Part shown: positions 47,957 to 58,730 of the stretch, one piece after another
Layout: each line of letters begins with the position of its first letter
Numbering within the stretch: the stretch's first letter is position 1
Source: Berberis thunbergii
Taxonomy: Eukaryota; Streptophyta; Magnoliopsida; Ranunculales; Berberidaceae
NCBI GenBank assembly: GCA_003290165.1
Contig: QNQO01000641.1
Coordinates: 434,001-498,000 of the forward strand
Direction of reading: 5' to 3'
Length of the DNA stretch: 64,000 nt
Made by a program: the position numbers and the translations under genes
Notes under the pieces: generated by a model
The model's database searches: none
Told to the model about the DNA's origin: nothing
The model's input: the letters and a program-made list of their open reading frames with translations, nothing else

Positions 47957-48712
47957 GTGACCAGATTTTGATGGAATGCCACTTCACTTTGTTTTCCAAG
48001 TAGAAAACCTAATCAGATCTTTGCTCTTATTGCATTAAGTGATCAGCCTGCCTGATAGTATATATGCCTGTTTACTCTGTCTCTATTTGTTTATTTATTT
48101 CTCATTTCCCTTTGGTTCTTGATTGAAACCTTCCAGTGCTGCGAAAAATTTCCAAGTCTAATACGCATCTGATTCCTAATTTAATTGCGATGGGGTTGAA
48201 ATTCGCAATTTTACGGAATTAGGTCCACACGGTGACTAAACTGTAGATGTTTCAACATTCTCACCCATAAAATTCTCGACTTAAGGATTAATTTTCAAAT
48301 AAATTGACGATAAAACAAGAAAATGCATTTCACAACATTGATATGAGAATAATATCAATGGATATGAGTTGGATTGGATACAAACATGAGAATGAGACAT
48401 ATACGTAAAAGATATAATTGAAACAAGATATTTTGAATGAATATCCTACTAAAAGTCCTCTACCTAGTCTTTATCCTCTTTTTCTTTTATTTTCCATCTT
48501 CCCAATCAAACAAAAAAAACTCTGGGTATGTTTGGTTTGCTAATTTTTTTGGGAAAAGAAATTCATTTTCATTATTATGCAGATTTTCGTTGTTTGATTG
48601 TTTATTTATTGACAAAAAATTGATTCTTCATAAGACTGTTTTTTACTAATCATGAGAATCTAAGTCTGAGGAGGAGGCTTTAGATTCACGAAAATGGTTT
48701 TAATTTTCATAT
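47957..48712. other. Intergenic, nothing recognised
   Basis: AT-rich, with only short low-complexity open frames and no clear repeat. Confidence 0.5.
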
Positions 48713-48720
48713 CTATTTTC

Positions 48721-49162
48721 TAGGGCTAAACAAAAAATCGATCAAACCGACCGAACCGATCAAAACCGAATGGTTCGGTTTTGATTCGGTTCGGATCGGT
48801 TTCGGTTTAAAAAAATGCAAAACCGAAGTGGTCGGTTCGGTTTTTGGTTTCTATGTGATTTAAACCGACCAAACCGAATATTTAAATATATTATATTATT
48901 TATATAAAAAATAAAATATATTTTATATATAAATAATATAATATGTTTAAATATTCGGTTCGGTTCGATTTTATTTTGGTTTTGGTTCGATTTTAGTCGG
49001 TTCGGTTCGGTTCGTTTATGGTTTGCATAAATTGGAATCGGTTCGGTTTCGGATCGATTTTGTTAATGGTCGGTTCGGTTTGAAAATTTTAAAACCGACC
49101 TAAGTCAGTTCGGTTCACGATTTAGGTGAAAAACCGAACCGACGGTTCGGTTTTCAGCCCTA
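48721..49162. mobile_element. Intact non-autonomous hAT element (MITE), 442 bp
   Basis: Starts 'tagggctaaacaaaaaatcg' and ends in the inverse of 'tagggctgaaaaccgaaccg'. A perfect 8-bp target duplication ctattttc occurs at 48713-48720 and 49163-49170. It has many 'ggttcggtt' subterminal repeats and an AT-rich palindromic centre, so the whole element can fold on itself. The termini match hAT-2 (31304-35809), suggesting the same transposase family mobilised both. Confidence 0.96.
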
Positions 49163-49170
49163 CTATTTTC

Positions 49171-49721
49171 CGTGCAACCAATCAGACCCTTTTTGTTTGT
49201 TTTTTTTTTTTTCCTTCAACATTCTTATCTGCCCTTTCCGCATGAGGAAAAATGCAACTCGTACAACAAGCGAAAGGCCATAAGATAAAATCTTGACATG
49301 ATAAAAATGAGATTTTTTTGTTGCAAAATAAGGCACATATAAGATATCAAAGACAAATGTGTGAGGATTTCTTGGACCCAAACTTCTCTGTCTCATTATC
49401 TTCCTTTCCTGATCAATGATCAATGATCACTAGCAGTGACAGTGATGTTGTTCACCTAAAACAGGAAAAAAGACTTAACGTTTTGGTTGTCGACAACTGA
49501 GAATTATTGTCTAATCTTACTCCTTTGAAATGAAAGGCTTATCCACTCCCAAGCTCCCACCCTCCACATAATAGACATCCCAATTCCCAACATCCCATTT
49601 ATTTATTCAAGTGTTTAAAAATAAATTTATATAATTATGAAAATTAAGTAATCCACAATTGTCAAATTAATAATCGTATGACAATTATTAAATTTGAGAT
49701 CGTTTACACGATGGTGTAAGG
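49171..49721. other. Intergenic, nothing recognised
   Basis: T-run near 49196-49212, otherwise unremarkable non-coding DNA. Confidence 0.5.
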
Positions 49722-50013
49722 GAGTAATTCTACGTTGTCTTGTTTGGATGTTTCTTTAGGGTTTTGATGTTTTTTTATTCATTTTCTTTAAAACACAATC
49801 ACAAAAGGGGTAGAAGTATTGAAAAAATGAGTAATGCTACGGTGCCTGATGCTACAAGGCATCGTAGATCTGCATCAAGATAATGGACAATTCTTATCTC
49901 GATACAAATCTACGGTGCCTGATTAGCATCAGGCACAACACCAAACATAAGGCTAGTGCACTTAGAAAAAGCCCCAAAAAAAGACACACAAACAAGACAA
50001 TGTAGAATTACTC
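49722..50013. mobile_element. MULE-type MITE, about 292 bp, 'acgttgtcttgtttgg' interior
   Basis: The terminus 'gagtaattctacgttgtctt' is inverted at the right end ('gacaatgtagaattactc'). The outermost bases gagtaattct are the same as in the foldback MITE at 55349, although the interior differs. Flanks ggtgtaagg and agtgtaaag are a plausible imperfect 9-bp duplication. A smaller palindrome ('gcctgatgct...agcatcaggc', about 49856-49934) is embedded. Related sequence occurs at 55718-56395. Confidence 0.75.
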
Positions 50014-50092
50014 TAGTGTAAAGTGCAAAGTTAATTTTCTATGGAAGAGCGGTCAAATCTCTATACCATTATGCAACATTTTCTTGAAACAA

Positions 50093-50263
50093 TGAGGTAA
50101 GGGAATCGGGTTTTGCAACAACCAACATGATATGCGATCTTCAAAGAAAGTTTTTTCAACCTCGAGATATGCATAAACCTTTTATGGATTTTATTTTTCT
50201 TTCAAGATTACGCTGCATCACTTTGACTGTAAAATTTAGTTGTAAAAACCTGATTTCCTAGTA
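50093..50263. repeat. Copy of the TIR element at 1181-1566
   Basis: Begins 'tgaggtaagggaatcgggtt' and ends 'aacctgatttcctagtat'. The interior 'cctcgagatatgcataaac' matches 'atctcgagatatacataaac' in the 1181 element. This copy is shorter and diverged. Confidence 0.7.
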
Positions 50264-50934
50264 TTTTTGCTTTTAAAATCTAAGAACCGCGAAAACTATT
50301 GATACCCTTTTAAGTGTGGATCACTTTCATGTTGTTGGTTTTTTGTCAAAACATGTGTACCTTAACAAAAATCTGAAGTTAATATGACTTTTTCAAAATC
50401 AAGCCAACAAGTAATAATTATAGGAAAAACTTAATCAAGATGTTGGTAGAATAGGGGGATGTCTTAATCACTCACATCTGCCATTGAAATCGAGGCAGAG
50501 TTGATTGGGTTGTAGGTCTCCATCAAGAGTCAATTTTTTATAAGATCTTGCCAAGATTGTAAGTTAATACACTACCTTCCAATCCACTGATGTGAACTTA
50601 ATATCTAAGTGGAAGCATTTAGACCGTTGACTGTGATTGGCAGGCTCCCCACATTATGTATAAATATATATTTTACACATATAAGATTTTTAGTATTGAG
50701 TAATGACTTGATTATCTTGAGTGTCGATGAGTTTTATGGTACAACTGAAAATGACTTGATTTGTAGAGTTTTCCAGCCTTGAAAAGGATTGAAAATATAA
50801 TCAAATGAATGACCTATAACTTAGCATCCAAGTGGAGTTGAAAGCTTGTAAATTTGTAAAGTTTAGTTAGGGCATCCACGACACGATCCATTGCTATCCC
50901 TAAGTTATAATTGGTCGTCATCACAGAAGCAACC
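50264..50934. other. Intergenic, nothing recognised
   Basis: Non-coding AT-rich DNA immediately left of the segmental duplication. Confidence 0.5.
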
Positions 50935-51083
50935 GTTAAATTATACTATGAGACCAATTATTTTTCCTTTCAAAATTTTGAGGAAAAAAAAATGGTAACT
51001 TTGAAAATACTTTTCTTGATGTCTTATGATGTTAGGTAAACCAACAATTTACCTAATCCAGACCCAACCCTCCATAGTCATCA

Positions 51084-51229
51084 TTGTCGAGGGAAATGGC
51101 GAGGAAAGCAGCGAGGGGGGGGGGTCGTCCATCTTGCACGCATCCCGGGGTGATGGATGACCCCCCCCCCCCCCCCCCCCCCCCCCCCGCTGTTTTCCTC
51201 ACCATTTCCCTCGACAGTTAGACGGGTTC
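51084..51229. mobile_element. Foldback MITE, MULE-type, left end truncated
   Basis: Arms 'tgtcgagggaaatggcgagg' and its inverse. The right terminus read inward is 'gaacccgtctaactgtcgag', as in the 40466 element. It contains a run of 28 C (51161-51188) and about 10 G (51115-51124). The paralogous site in copy 2 (about 53095-53115) is empty, confirming insertion. The left terminus has lost about a dozen bases, so no target duplication is visible. Confidence 0.85.
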
Positions 51230-51268
51230 AAAACAATGTTTACTTACTTTTAAACAACCACTTCCTTA

Positions 51269-52509
51269 GGGGTGGGTAGGCACGGTTCGGGATAGTAATT
51301 TTTTTTTGTAGATTTGGTTGTTTTTGGACTGATTTGAACCGAGAAAGAACCATATCATCCCATTTAAAAAAACTAAACAAAAGCAACCCAAAATTGATCA
51401 TTTGCTTCTTCTCGATCAAACCCATCTTTAGATAACGATGATATCTTCTTTTTCTTCTCGGTCAAACTCATATTCATATGATGGCGTTATCTTCTTCTTC
51501 CTTTACTCCACAAAGCATTATTCTGGCAAAGGGTCAATTCATATAACATCGCACATAGGGCCTTTTTGGGATAAAATGGGAAAACCATGGATCATTTTCC
51601 AAGACAAGCAATGCAACGCGCAATCAAAGACAGACAAATGAGAAATTTGACCAGCGTGATTGTAATGAGAGAGTTGCAAATGGTCTGTCTTGTAAGAGAG
51701 AGCGTGAAAGTAAGACTAGGGAGGGAGAAAGAGTCTCTTGAGAGAGTAGTGGTCTCGTCTCATCTCATCTCATAGCATGGGTTGGGATGGGAGGAAGCAA
51801 CATAATGGATGGCATGGTTGGGTGGTTTTAACATCTCTCCACGACGTCTTCTGCATCTTATAATACTCATCACAAACACACTAGAGAGTAAGTATATGCA
51901 GTCAGGGCAACCAACCATTTTTTTGTCAGGGTTGGACTCTTTTACATTTTTACCCATTCTCTTTAAAACATAACCACAAACATCAATTATAGAATGGGTA
52001 AAAGTGTAAAGAGTCCCAACCTTGGCCAAAAAATGGTTGATAGCCCTGGCTCTCTATAATTAAGGCACACTAAAACAAAAGTTGACCACAACCTACCGAA
52101 GACTAAGCAGCTGATTCTACTTCATTAGAGACAAAACATGAAACAACTCAACTGCACTTTAAAGGATGTGTCTCCGCTAACCCTAGAAATGGTGGCTTAT
52201 TCGAAGTGTTCTCTCCTTCTCCTCGTTTGGTGAACTAGAGAAGGAAAATTAGGGTTTGAGATGAATAAATTGAAAGGAGAGTGGGGGCGAGAGTTTCTCA
52301 TGGATTGGGCTTTGATTTGGTTTCGGTTTGCAAAATAAGTCCGAGTCCTAAAGCCCATGAGGTACAGTAATAGGACGGTCCGAGACTGAATTTTGCGGAA
52401 CAGATTCCAACCGGTCTGGGACCTAGGGCGGGGCCGGGATGAAAACGACATGAACTGGTTGCTCCCGGTCTGAAACGGATCAGGACCATGATTCTTACCC
52501 ACCCATACC
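51269..52509. mobile_element. Non-autonomous hAT element in duplication copy 1
   Basis: Terminus 'ggggtgggtaggcacggttc' and right end 'cttacccacccatac'. Flanking 8-bp duplication cttcctta at 51261-51268 and 52510-52517. Subterminal 'ccggtctgaaacgg'/'gaaccgagaaagaacc' repeats place it with the element at 17793-18838. It has a smaller MITE inserted at 51883-52062 and no transposase. Confidence 0.85.
51883..52062. mobile_element. MITE inserted in duplication copy 1, about 180 bp
   Basis: Absent from the same place in copy 2, where 'aacacactaaaacaaaag' is uninterrupted (about 54172). Inverted ends share 'cagggc', 'caaccatttttt' and 'ggttggactctttt'. Flanks aaacacact and aggcacact suggest a 9-bp duplication with two mismatches, so it is possibly MULE-type. 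Confidence 0.75.
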
Positions 52510-53147
52510 CTTCCTTAGGTCCTTGTTGTGTCGAAACCTAGTATTTGCATAAATTACGACATTTTTCTTTTAATTTTTTTACCATCTAAATTTCCACTTC
52601 TAGAAGCACTAATGTATAATTAGCAAGCAATAATCATGGTCTCACCCAATTAAAGGGAGGCTCTATTGAACTAAAAATATCCAATTGCTTCTTAAATACT
52701 GATTCATATTCACTTCATTGATAAGGATACAAGCAATACTTGGTAGGAGGTTCCTTTTAGAGGATATAAGACTCATCAATGAGAGCAATGACAAAGCATG
52801 TTTCCACAATCCAAATTACATCTAGCTAATAAAAACTTTGCTTAAAAAGGAAAAAAATTCCCCTGTTAGATAAGTAATAGATGACAAGTTAATGGCAGGG
52901 AATGTGACCCGTTAAATTATACTATGAGACCAATTTATTTTCCTTTCAAAATTTTGAGAAAAAAAAAATGGTTTCCATATTAGTGAGCTCATCCTTCATT
53001 ATCTGGTGAAACAAAAACTTTGAAAATACTTTTCTTGATGTCTTATGATGTTAGGTAAACCAACAATTTACCTAATCCAGACCCAAGCCTCCATAATCAT
53101 CACCATGTAAAACAATGTTTACTTACTTTTAAGCAACCCCTTCCTTA

Positions 53148-54644
53148 GGGGTGGGTGGGCACGGTTTGGGATATTAATTTTTATTTTTTTTATTTTTTTG
53201 CAGATCTGGTTGTTTTTGTACTGGTTTGAACCGGGACGGAACCATATCATCCCAGTTAAAAAAAACTAAACAAAAACAGCCCAAAACTGATCATTTGCTT
53301 CTTCTCGATTAAACCCGTCTTCAGATAACAATGATATCTTCTTCTTCTTCTTCTTCTTCTCGATCAAACTCATATTCGGATGATGGCATTCTTCTTCTTC
53401 CTTTAGGGGTGGGTAGGCACAGTTCGGGATAGTAAATTTTTTTTATTTTTTTGCAGATCTGGTTGTTTTTGGACTGGTTTGAACCGAGACGGAACCATAT
53501 AATCCCAGTTAAAAAAACAGCCCAAAACCGATCATTTTCTTCTTCTCGATGAAACCCATCTTCAGATAACTATGATATCTTCTTCTTCTCAGTTGAACTC
53601 ATATTCAGATGATGGCGTCATCTTCTTCTTCCTTTACTCCACAAAACATTATTCTGGCAAAGGGTCAATGCATATATCATCGCACATAAGTTCTTTTTTG
53701 GGATAAAATAGGGAAACCATGGATCATTTTCCAATACACACAATGCAACGCGCAAGCAAAAGACAGACAGATGAGATATTTGAGCAGCGTGATTGTAATG
53801 ATAGAGTTGCAAATGGTCTGTCTTGTAAGAGAGAACGTGAAAGTAGGACTAGGGAGGGAGAAAGAGTCCGTTAAAAGAGTAGTGGTCTCGTCTCGTCTCA
53901 TCTCATAGCATGCAGAAATTCTAGCTGGCCTGGGAAACTAGCGAGGTTTCACTGTCTGGGGGAGGCAAAAATACATTTTTGTCCCCCTCTTTATACACAT
54001 ATTCCAAAAAGGTGTTTGAAAGAAGGGCAGGCAGTGAAACCGCACTGGTTTCCCAGGCCAGCTAGAATTGCTCCATAGCATGGGTTGGAAGGAAGCAACA
54101 TAATGGATGGCATGGTTGGGTGGTTTTAACGTCTCTCCTCGGCGTCCTCTTCATCTTCTAATACTCATCATAAACACACTAAAACAAAAGTTGACCACAA
54201 CTCTACCGAAGACTAAGCAGGGATATGTGCATTTGATTCTACCTCTTCATTAGAGACAAAACATCAAACAACTCAACTGTACTTTCAAGGATGTGTCTCC
54301 GCTAACCCTAGAAATGGTGGCTTATTCGAAGTGTTCTCTCATTATCCTCGTTTGGTGAACTAGATAAGGAAAAATAGGGTTTGAGATGAATAAATTGAAA
54401 GGGGAGTGGGGGGAGAGAGAGACGAGAGTTTTTCATGGATTGGGCTTTGATTTGGTTTCGGTTTCCAAAATAAGTCCGAGTCCTAAAACCCATGAGCTAC
54501 ACTAATAGGACAGTCCAGGACAAAATTTTGTGGAACAAATTCCAACCAGTCTGGGACCTAGGTCAGGGCCTGGATGAAAATGGCATGAACCGGTTGGTCC
54601 CGGTCTGAAACGGACTGGGACCAGGATTCTTACCCACCCATACC
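53148..54644. mobile_element. Non-autonomous hAT element in duplication copy 2
   Basis: Paralogue of 51269-52509, with the same termini and the same flanking cttcctta (53140-53147 and 54645-54652), so the hAT insertion predates the duplication. It contains the internal 258-bp duplication of its own left end and a foldback MITE at 53913-54073. Confidence 0.85.
53913..54073. mobile_element. Foldback MITE, second interior type, 161 bp
   Basis: Terminus 'cagaaattctagctggcctg', inverted right end 'gagcaattctagctggcctg'. A perfect 9-bp duplication catagcatg occurs at 53904-53912 and 54074-54082, single-copy at the empty site near 51771-51779 in copy 1. Interior 'gtttcactgtctggg', 'aaaaatacatttttgtcc' and 'ccaaaaaggtgttt' is shared with the copy at 59645-59805. 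Confidence 0.95.
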
Positions 54645-54999
54645 CTTCCTTAGGTTCTTGTTGTGTCGAAACCTAGTCTTCGCAGAAATTACTACATTTT
54701 TCTTTTAATCTTTTTTACCATCCAAATTTCCACTTCTAGAAGCACTAATGTATAATTAGTATGCAATGACAATGATCTCACCCAATAAAAGGGATAGTCT
54801 ATTGAACTAAAAATGTCCAATTGCTTTTTAAATATTGATTCATGTATTCACTTCATTGATAAGGATGCAAGCAATATTGCCTACTTGGTAGGAGTTTCCT
54901 TTCAGAGGATATAAGACTCATCGATGAGAGCAATGACAAAACATGTTTCCACAATCCAAGTACATCTAGCTAATAAACACTTTGCTTAAAAAGGAAAAA

Positions 55000-55199
55000 G
55001 GAAAATTCTAAATGTCGAGGGAAAGGGCGAGGAAATCAGCGAGGGAAATGAGCTAGCGAGGTGAGAGCCGTTCATTTCCCTCGAGATCCGCGTGAAAAAG
55101 TCAACGCACGAATTTCGAGGGAAATGAACGGCTCTCACCTCGCCAGCTCATTTCCCTCGCTGATTTCCTCGCCCTTTCCCTCGACATTTATAATCTCTC
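55000..55199. mobile_element. Foldback MITE, MULE-type, 200 bp
   Basis: Perfect 9-bp duplication aaggaaaaa at 54991-54999 and 55200-55208. Arms carry 'aaatgtcgagggaaagggcg', 'gcgaggaaatcagcgaggg' and 'gtgagagccgttcatttccc' with near-exact inverses. The loop has 'aaagtcaacgcacgaa'. The corresponding position in duplication copy 1 (near 52845) is empty. Confidence 0.95.
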
Positions 55200-55348
55200 A
55201 AGGAAAAAATTCCCCCTGTTTATTAGCAAGATAAGTAATAGATGACAAATTAATGGTGAAAGAAAATTCAATTCTAGTTAACAACTAATCAATTGAATAA
55301 AACATTTAATATATTTTGGAAGCATAACATATAGTATATTTAAATTTA

Positions 55349-55549
55349 GAGTAATTCTTGCTGTCGAGGTTTTGGGCGAGGAAATGAGCGAGGGGAGGGA
55401 GGTGGCGGGGTGGGAGCCGTTCAATTTCCTCGTGATACGTGCGTTGACTTTTCGCGCATGCATCCCGAGGGAGGTGAACGACTCCCACCCCGCCACCTCC
55501 CTCCCCTCGCTCATTTCCTCGCCCAAAACCTCGACAGCAAGAATTACTC
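55349..55549. mobile_element. Foldback MITE, MULE-type, 201 bp (best-preserved copy)
   Basis: Perfect 9-bp duplication ttaaattta at 55340-55348 and 55550-55558. Terminus 'gagtaattcttgctgtcgag' with exact inverse at the right end. Arms of about 85 bp pair almost perfectly around a loop containing 'gatacgtgcgttgacttttc'. Open frames on both strands read through the palindrome and are artefacts. Confidence 0.96.
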
Positions 55550-55717
55550 TTAAATTTAACAATTGACAAGTTCCAATAGTAGTACCAACTAGTTGAGGTA
55601 TAAATTAGTGACTTTAAGTATTTATTTTAAAAACGAACCATTCCTTATTAGCATGAATGTTCCAATTTTTCAGATGACCAGGAAAAACCCGGAAGTTGAT
55701 GCCCTAATTATTTAGAA

Positions 55718-56395
55718 AGGACAGTTTTATACTGACTTGTTTGGGTGTCTCTTTGGGATTTTTTTACTCATTATCTTTAAAATACAACCATAAACACTAT
55801 CCACATAAATGGTAGAAGTGTCAAAAAATGCACAAAAGAGGCACCCAAATTAGGCGGTGTAAATTTATCATTTAGAAAGGACAATTCTACGCTGACTTGT
55901 TTGGGTGTATCTTTTGTGTTTCTTTGGAGTTTTTTTTTTACACTTTTTAGATATCAAAATAAATCCATTTATTCAGTCAAATCATTATCCTTGCACATAG
56001 TGCCCTAAAAAAACTTTGAATTAGATAGCAAAGTGAAATTGTGGCTTAGTTTTTCATTTAAATGAAACTAGAAGTTGTTCTTAGATATAATTTACTCCAT
56101 TTGCCATATTAAATACATAAATGAGGTTAGAGGTCAAAATAAGTCCATTGTTCGGTCAAATCCTTCTCCATTCAGATAGTGTCCTAAAAACATTGAATTT
56201 AGATAGCAAAATGAAATTTCTCTTAATTTTTCATTTAAATGAAACTAGAGATTGTTGTTAGATCTAATTTACTCCATTTGCCATAATAAATACATAAATT
56301 CTCTTTAAAACACAATCACAAACATCATTTAACAAAGGGGTAAAATTGTCAAAAATGCACAAAAGAGACACCCAAACAAGGGCATCATAGAATTG
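55718..56395. mobile_element. Cluster of two MITEs of the 'cttgtttgggtgtctctttg' type
   Basis: The first spans about 55718-55860 and the second about 55885-56395. Ends share 'ctgacttgtttgggtgt' on the left and 'agagacacccaaacaag' on the right. They are related to 49722-50013. The second contains a tandem duplication of about 175 bp (55957-56300) with 'catttaaatgaaactagaag' words. Target duplications were not resolved. Confidence 0.65.
55957..56300. repeat. Tandem duplication, two copies of about 175 bp
   Basis: Both copies contain 'tcaaataaatcca/tcaaaataagtcca', 'tttttcatttaaatgaaact' and 'atttactccatttgccat'. The copies are moderately diverged and lie inside a MITE. Confidence 0.8.
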
Positions 56396-58090
56396 AAAAA
56401 AGGCATCTTTGGGGTGGCTTGTTTGGGTGCCTATTTTGGGTTTAATTGAAAAAAGACATTGAACAAAATTGGTCGAGTTTGGATATGATTAATTTGGCCA
56501 GCTTGAGAGCTAGTTACAAAACCTCATCATGCTGAGAGCATCCATGTAATATTGGCTTACATAACCACCATGACCTCAACCCTAAAACAGGCCTCCATTA
56601 TTGGCCTTTTTTCCATGTTTTATTGTTCTTGTATAAAGTGTACAAGCACTAAATCAATCAAAATAATGCCAAATAGAGAGAAATTGGACAATTTGTTCTT
56701 GTACACTACTCCATCCAGTGGTTAGGGTTTGATTCAAGAACCCCATTTTGCCATTTTGACAGAAAAGGTTGGATCCGTAGGTAAGGAAAACTATAATCTA
56801 AATGTTGAAAAAATTGACAGGGCCATATGATATGAGAAATATTATTCTCACACAAAAGTCATTTAACGATGAGTGTGTGTTAAAGCAACCGGTGCCAAAC
56901 CTATTTAAAAACTTTATAAAAATGCTCACATCGAGTGTTGGTAGGTATCTTTATGGAAGTGTTGAGTGAGAAGTGCGGCTCTTAATTATATATCACTTAT
57001 TTCTTGACTTCATTAGGAGTAAATGATTTCTTCGTAAATTCTTACTAGATGACCAATGAGTGGAAAGTTATGAGTTTGATACGCTATCACAAGTTATATA
57101 TGAAAATGAGTCATTTCTACCAAACTCGTCTAGCTTAATTTGTATGTTTAAATCTTGTGGCAGATGCTATTACAAGCCCAAGTTTAAACTCTGTAGCAAC
57201 ATGTTATGGTATGAAATCTAGAAAAACCTCATTTGTCACTAAAATAAAAAATCCTCGTAAAAACAAGTATTATTGAGCATTTATGAGTTTTCTATATTTA
57301 TATTATAATTTAGAGTGATGTTTTACTATTCATTACTAATTGGGACAAAGTCAAATCGAAAGAATTAGAGATAAAATATGGTTAAGATTAAAAGTTGGAA
57401 AATGCATTGAATTTGAGGGTTGATATTCATTTTTTCATAATGACATATTTGTAAATATAAAACACGTAGAAGGGCCAAAATAATGAAAAAAATTAGAAAA
57501 AAGTTGGTGGAATGTACATGTGGCGGAGAAAAAAATATTGTGTTTTGCTTTTAGCAAAATGAAAATTATCTTACCTATCTACATTGTTTTCTGATTTTAA
57601 TAAAGTTAATATCGTTGAAATGCATTTTTTAAGATATTTCCAACAAAATCAATGATCAACACGAGCACCAAAATTTTAAGAATATATATTCTATAATTAA
57701 AAATTATATAAAATATTTCACGTTTTTAATATTTTCAAATCAATGAGACAAGCCGATCATACTAGAAAAAATAAGTCGGGCATCTTAATGCACATTTAAA
57801 CAAAAATTCTAAATTTCATGTTTTGGCGAATTTAAAAATTAGGGGAGAATTCATTTTTGGTATTAATTTTTTTTTTCCAATTGATTCAAATTTGACCGAA
57901 TAGACTTACACTTAGAATAGATTTATACTTCAATACAAATTGAGAGTGAAAATGAAGACAGTGACGAAAGTTTTCAGTACAAAATAATTAACAAAAATAA
58001 AATTATGTGAAGTATCAACGGCACAGAGCATACTCTAGTATATATATAAAGGAGAACATATATGTTTATTGAAAAAAATCTACTCAGTTT
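56396..58090. other. Intergenic AT-rich DNA, nothing recognised
   Basis: No open frame above 60 codons, no RNA gene and no clear inverted repeat seen. The most AT-rich part is 57280-58060. Confidence 0.5.
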
Positions 58091-58094
58091 GGAT

Positions 58095-58200
58095 CCTTGT
58101 GTCTGGGGATGGTGTCTAGCACATATTTGTCAACTCTACTCATCTCACATGCCAGACATTTTCCTCGTACACTAATCAATGCTATCTCCCCAAGCAATGT
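58095..58200. repeat. Dispersed repeat, related to 5680-5860
   Basis: 'ttgtgtctggggatggtgt', 'gtcaactctac' and 'cactaatcaatgctatctc' match the copy downstream of the XTH gene. Confidence 0.45.
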
Positions 58201-58532
58201 AGAAAGTTTCATGTTTATTTATTCATAATTCAATTACAATGTTCATAAAGTTTCACGTGTTTCGCACCATTGAAAAATGCAAGTGATGGTTAGGTATGAA
58301 AGAAAATTAGTCAAGTAAATATTAGTTAAAATTGTTTATTAATTTTTATCTTTTTTTAGAAAGAAAAAAAAATATTAGAAGAAAAGAAAAGAGTGATAGC
58401 AAGTGTAGAGCAACTGACCAATCTATGCGTGGAGTGGAGATGAAGGCACGTGACGAGAACGTCTAGGGAATACGACACGTGTTGGGTCATCGCCACGACG
58501 GTCTTCCATTTTCATTGGATACATTAAAGTTG

Positions 58533-58721
58533 CAGAAATTCTAGGTGTCGAGGAAATCAGCGAGGGAAGGGAGGTGGCGGGGCGGGAATCGTTCATCTCT
58601 CTCGAGATGTGTGTCATCTTTTTTGGTGTGCACATCTCGAGGGAGGTGAACGGTTCCCACCCCGCCACCTCCCTCCCCTCGCTCATTTCCTCGCTGGTTT
58701 CCTCGACACCTAGAATTACTC
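58533..58721. mobile_element. Foldback MITE, MULE-type, 189 bp
   Basis: Flanks ttaaagttg (58524-58532) and tcaaagttg (58722-58730) form a 9-bp duplication with one mismatch. Terminus 'cagaaattctaggtgtcgag', right end inverse of 'gagtaattctaggtgtcgag'. The centre has 'cgagatgtgtgtcatc' and 'gtgcacatctcg'. Confidence 0.93.
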
Positions 58722-58730
58722 TCAAAGTTG

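Larger units (their letters stand above)
50935..52911 (+). repeat. Segmental tandem duplication, copy 1 (about 2 kb)
   Basis: Begins 'ttaaattatactatgagacc', recurring at about 52914. Matching landmarks in order include 'gatgtcttatgatgttaggt', a hAT element, 'gtgtcgaaacctagt', 'agaagcactaatgtataatt' and 'gataagtaatagatgacaa'. This copy has two private insertions, at about 51084-51229 and 51883-52062, and lacks those of copy 2. Confidence 0.92.
52912..55265 (+). repeat. Segmental tandem duplication, copy 2 (about 2.35 kb)
   Basis: The same landmarks as copy 1, longer because of private insertions at 53913-54073 and 55000-55199, an internal duplication of about 258 bp (53147-53404 copied to 53405-53640) and a short extra segment near 52970-53015 with 'gtgagctcatccttcattat'. 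Confidence 0.92.

Noticed and set aside
55278..55569. Overlapping open frames of 60-100 codons on both strands at the foldback elements (also 58423-58759 and 7064-7408)
   Set aside because: They read through near-perfect palindromes, and the two strands encode the same peptide; they are artefacts of the MITE structure.
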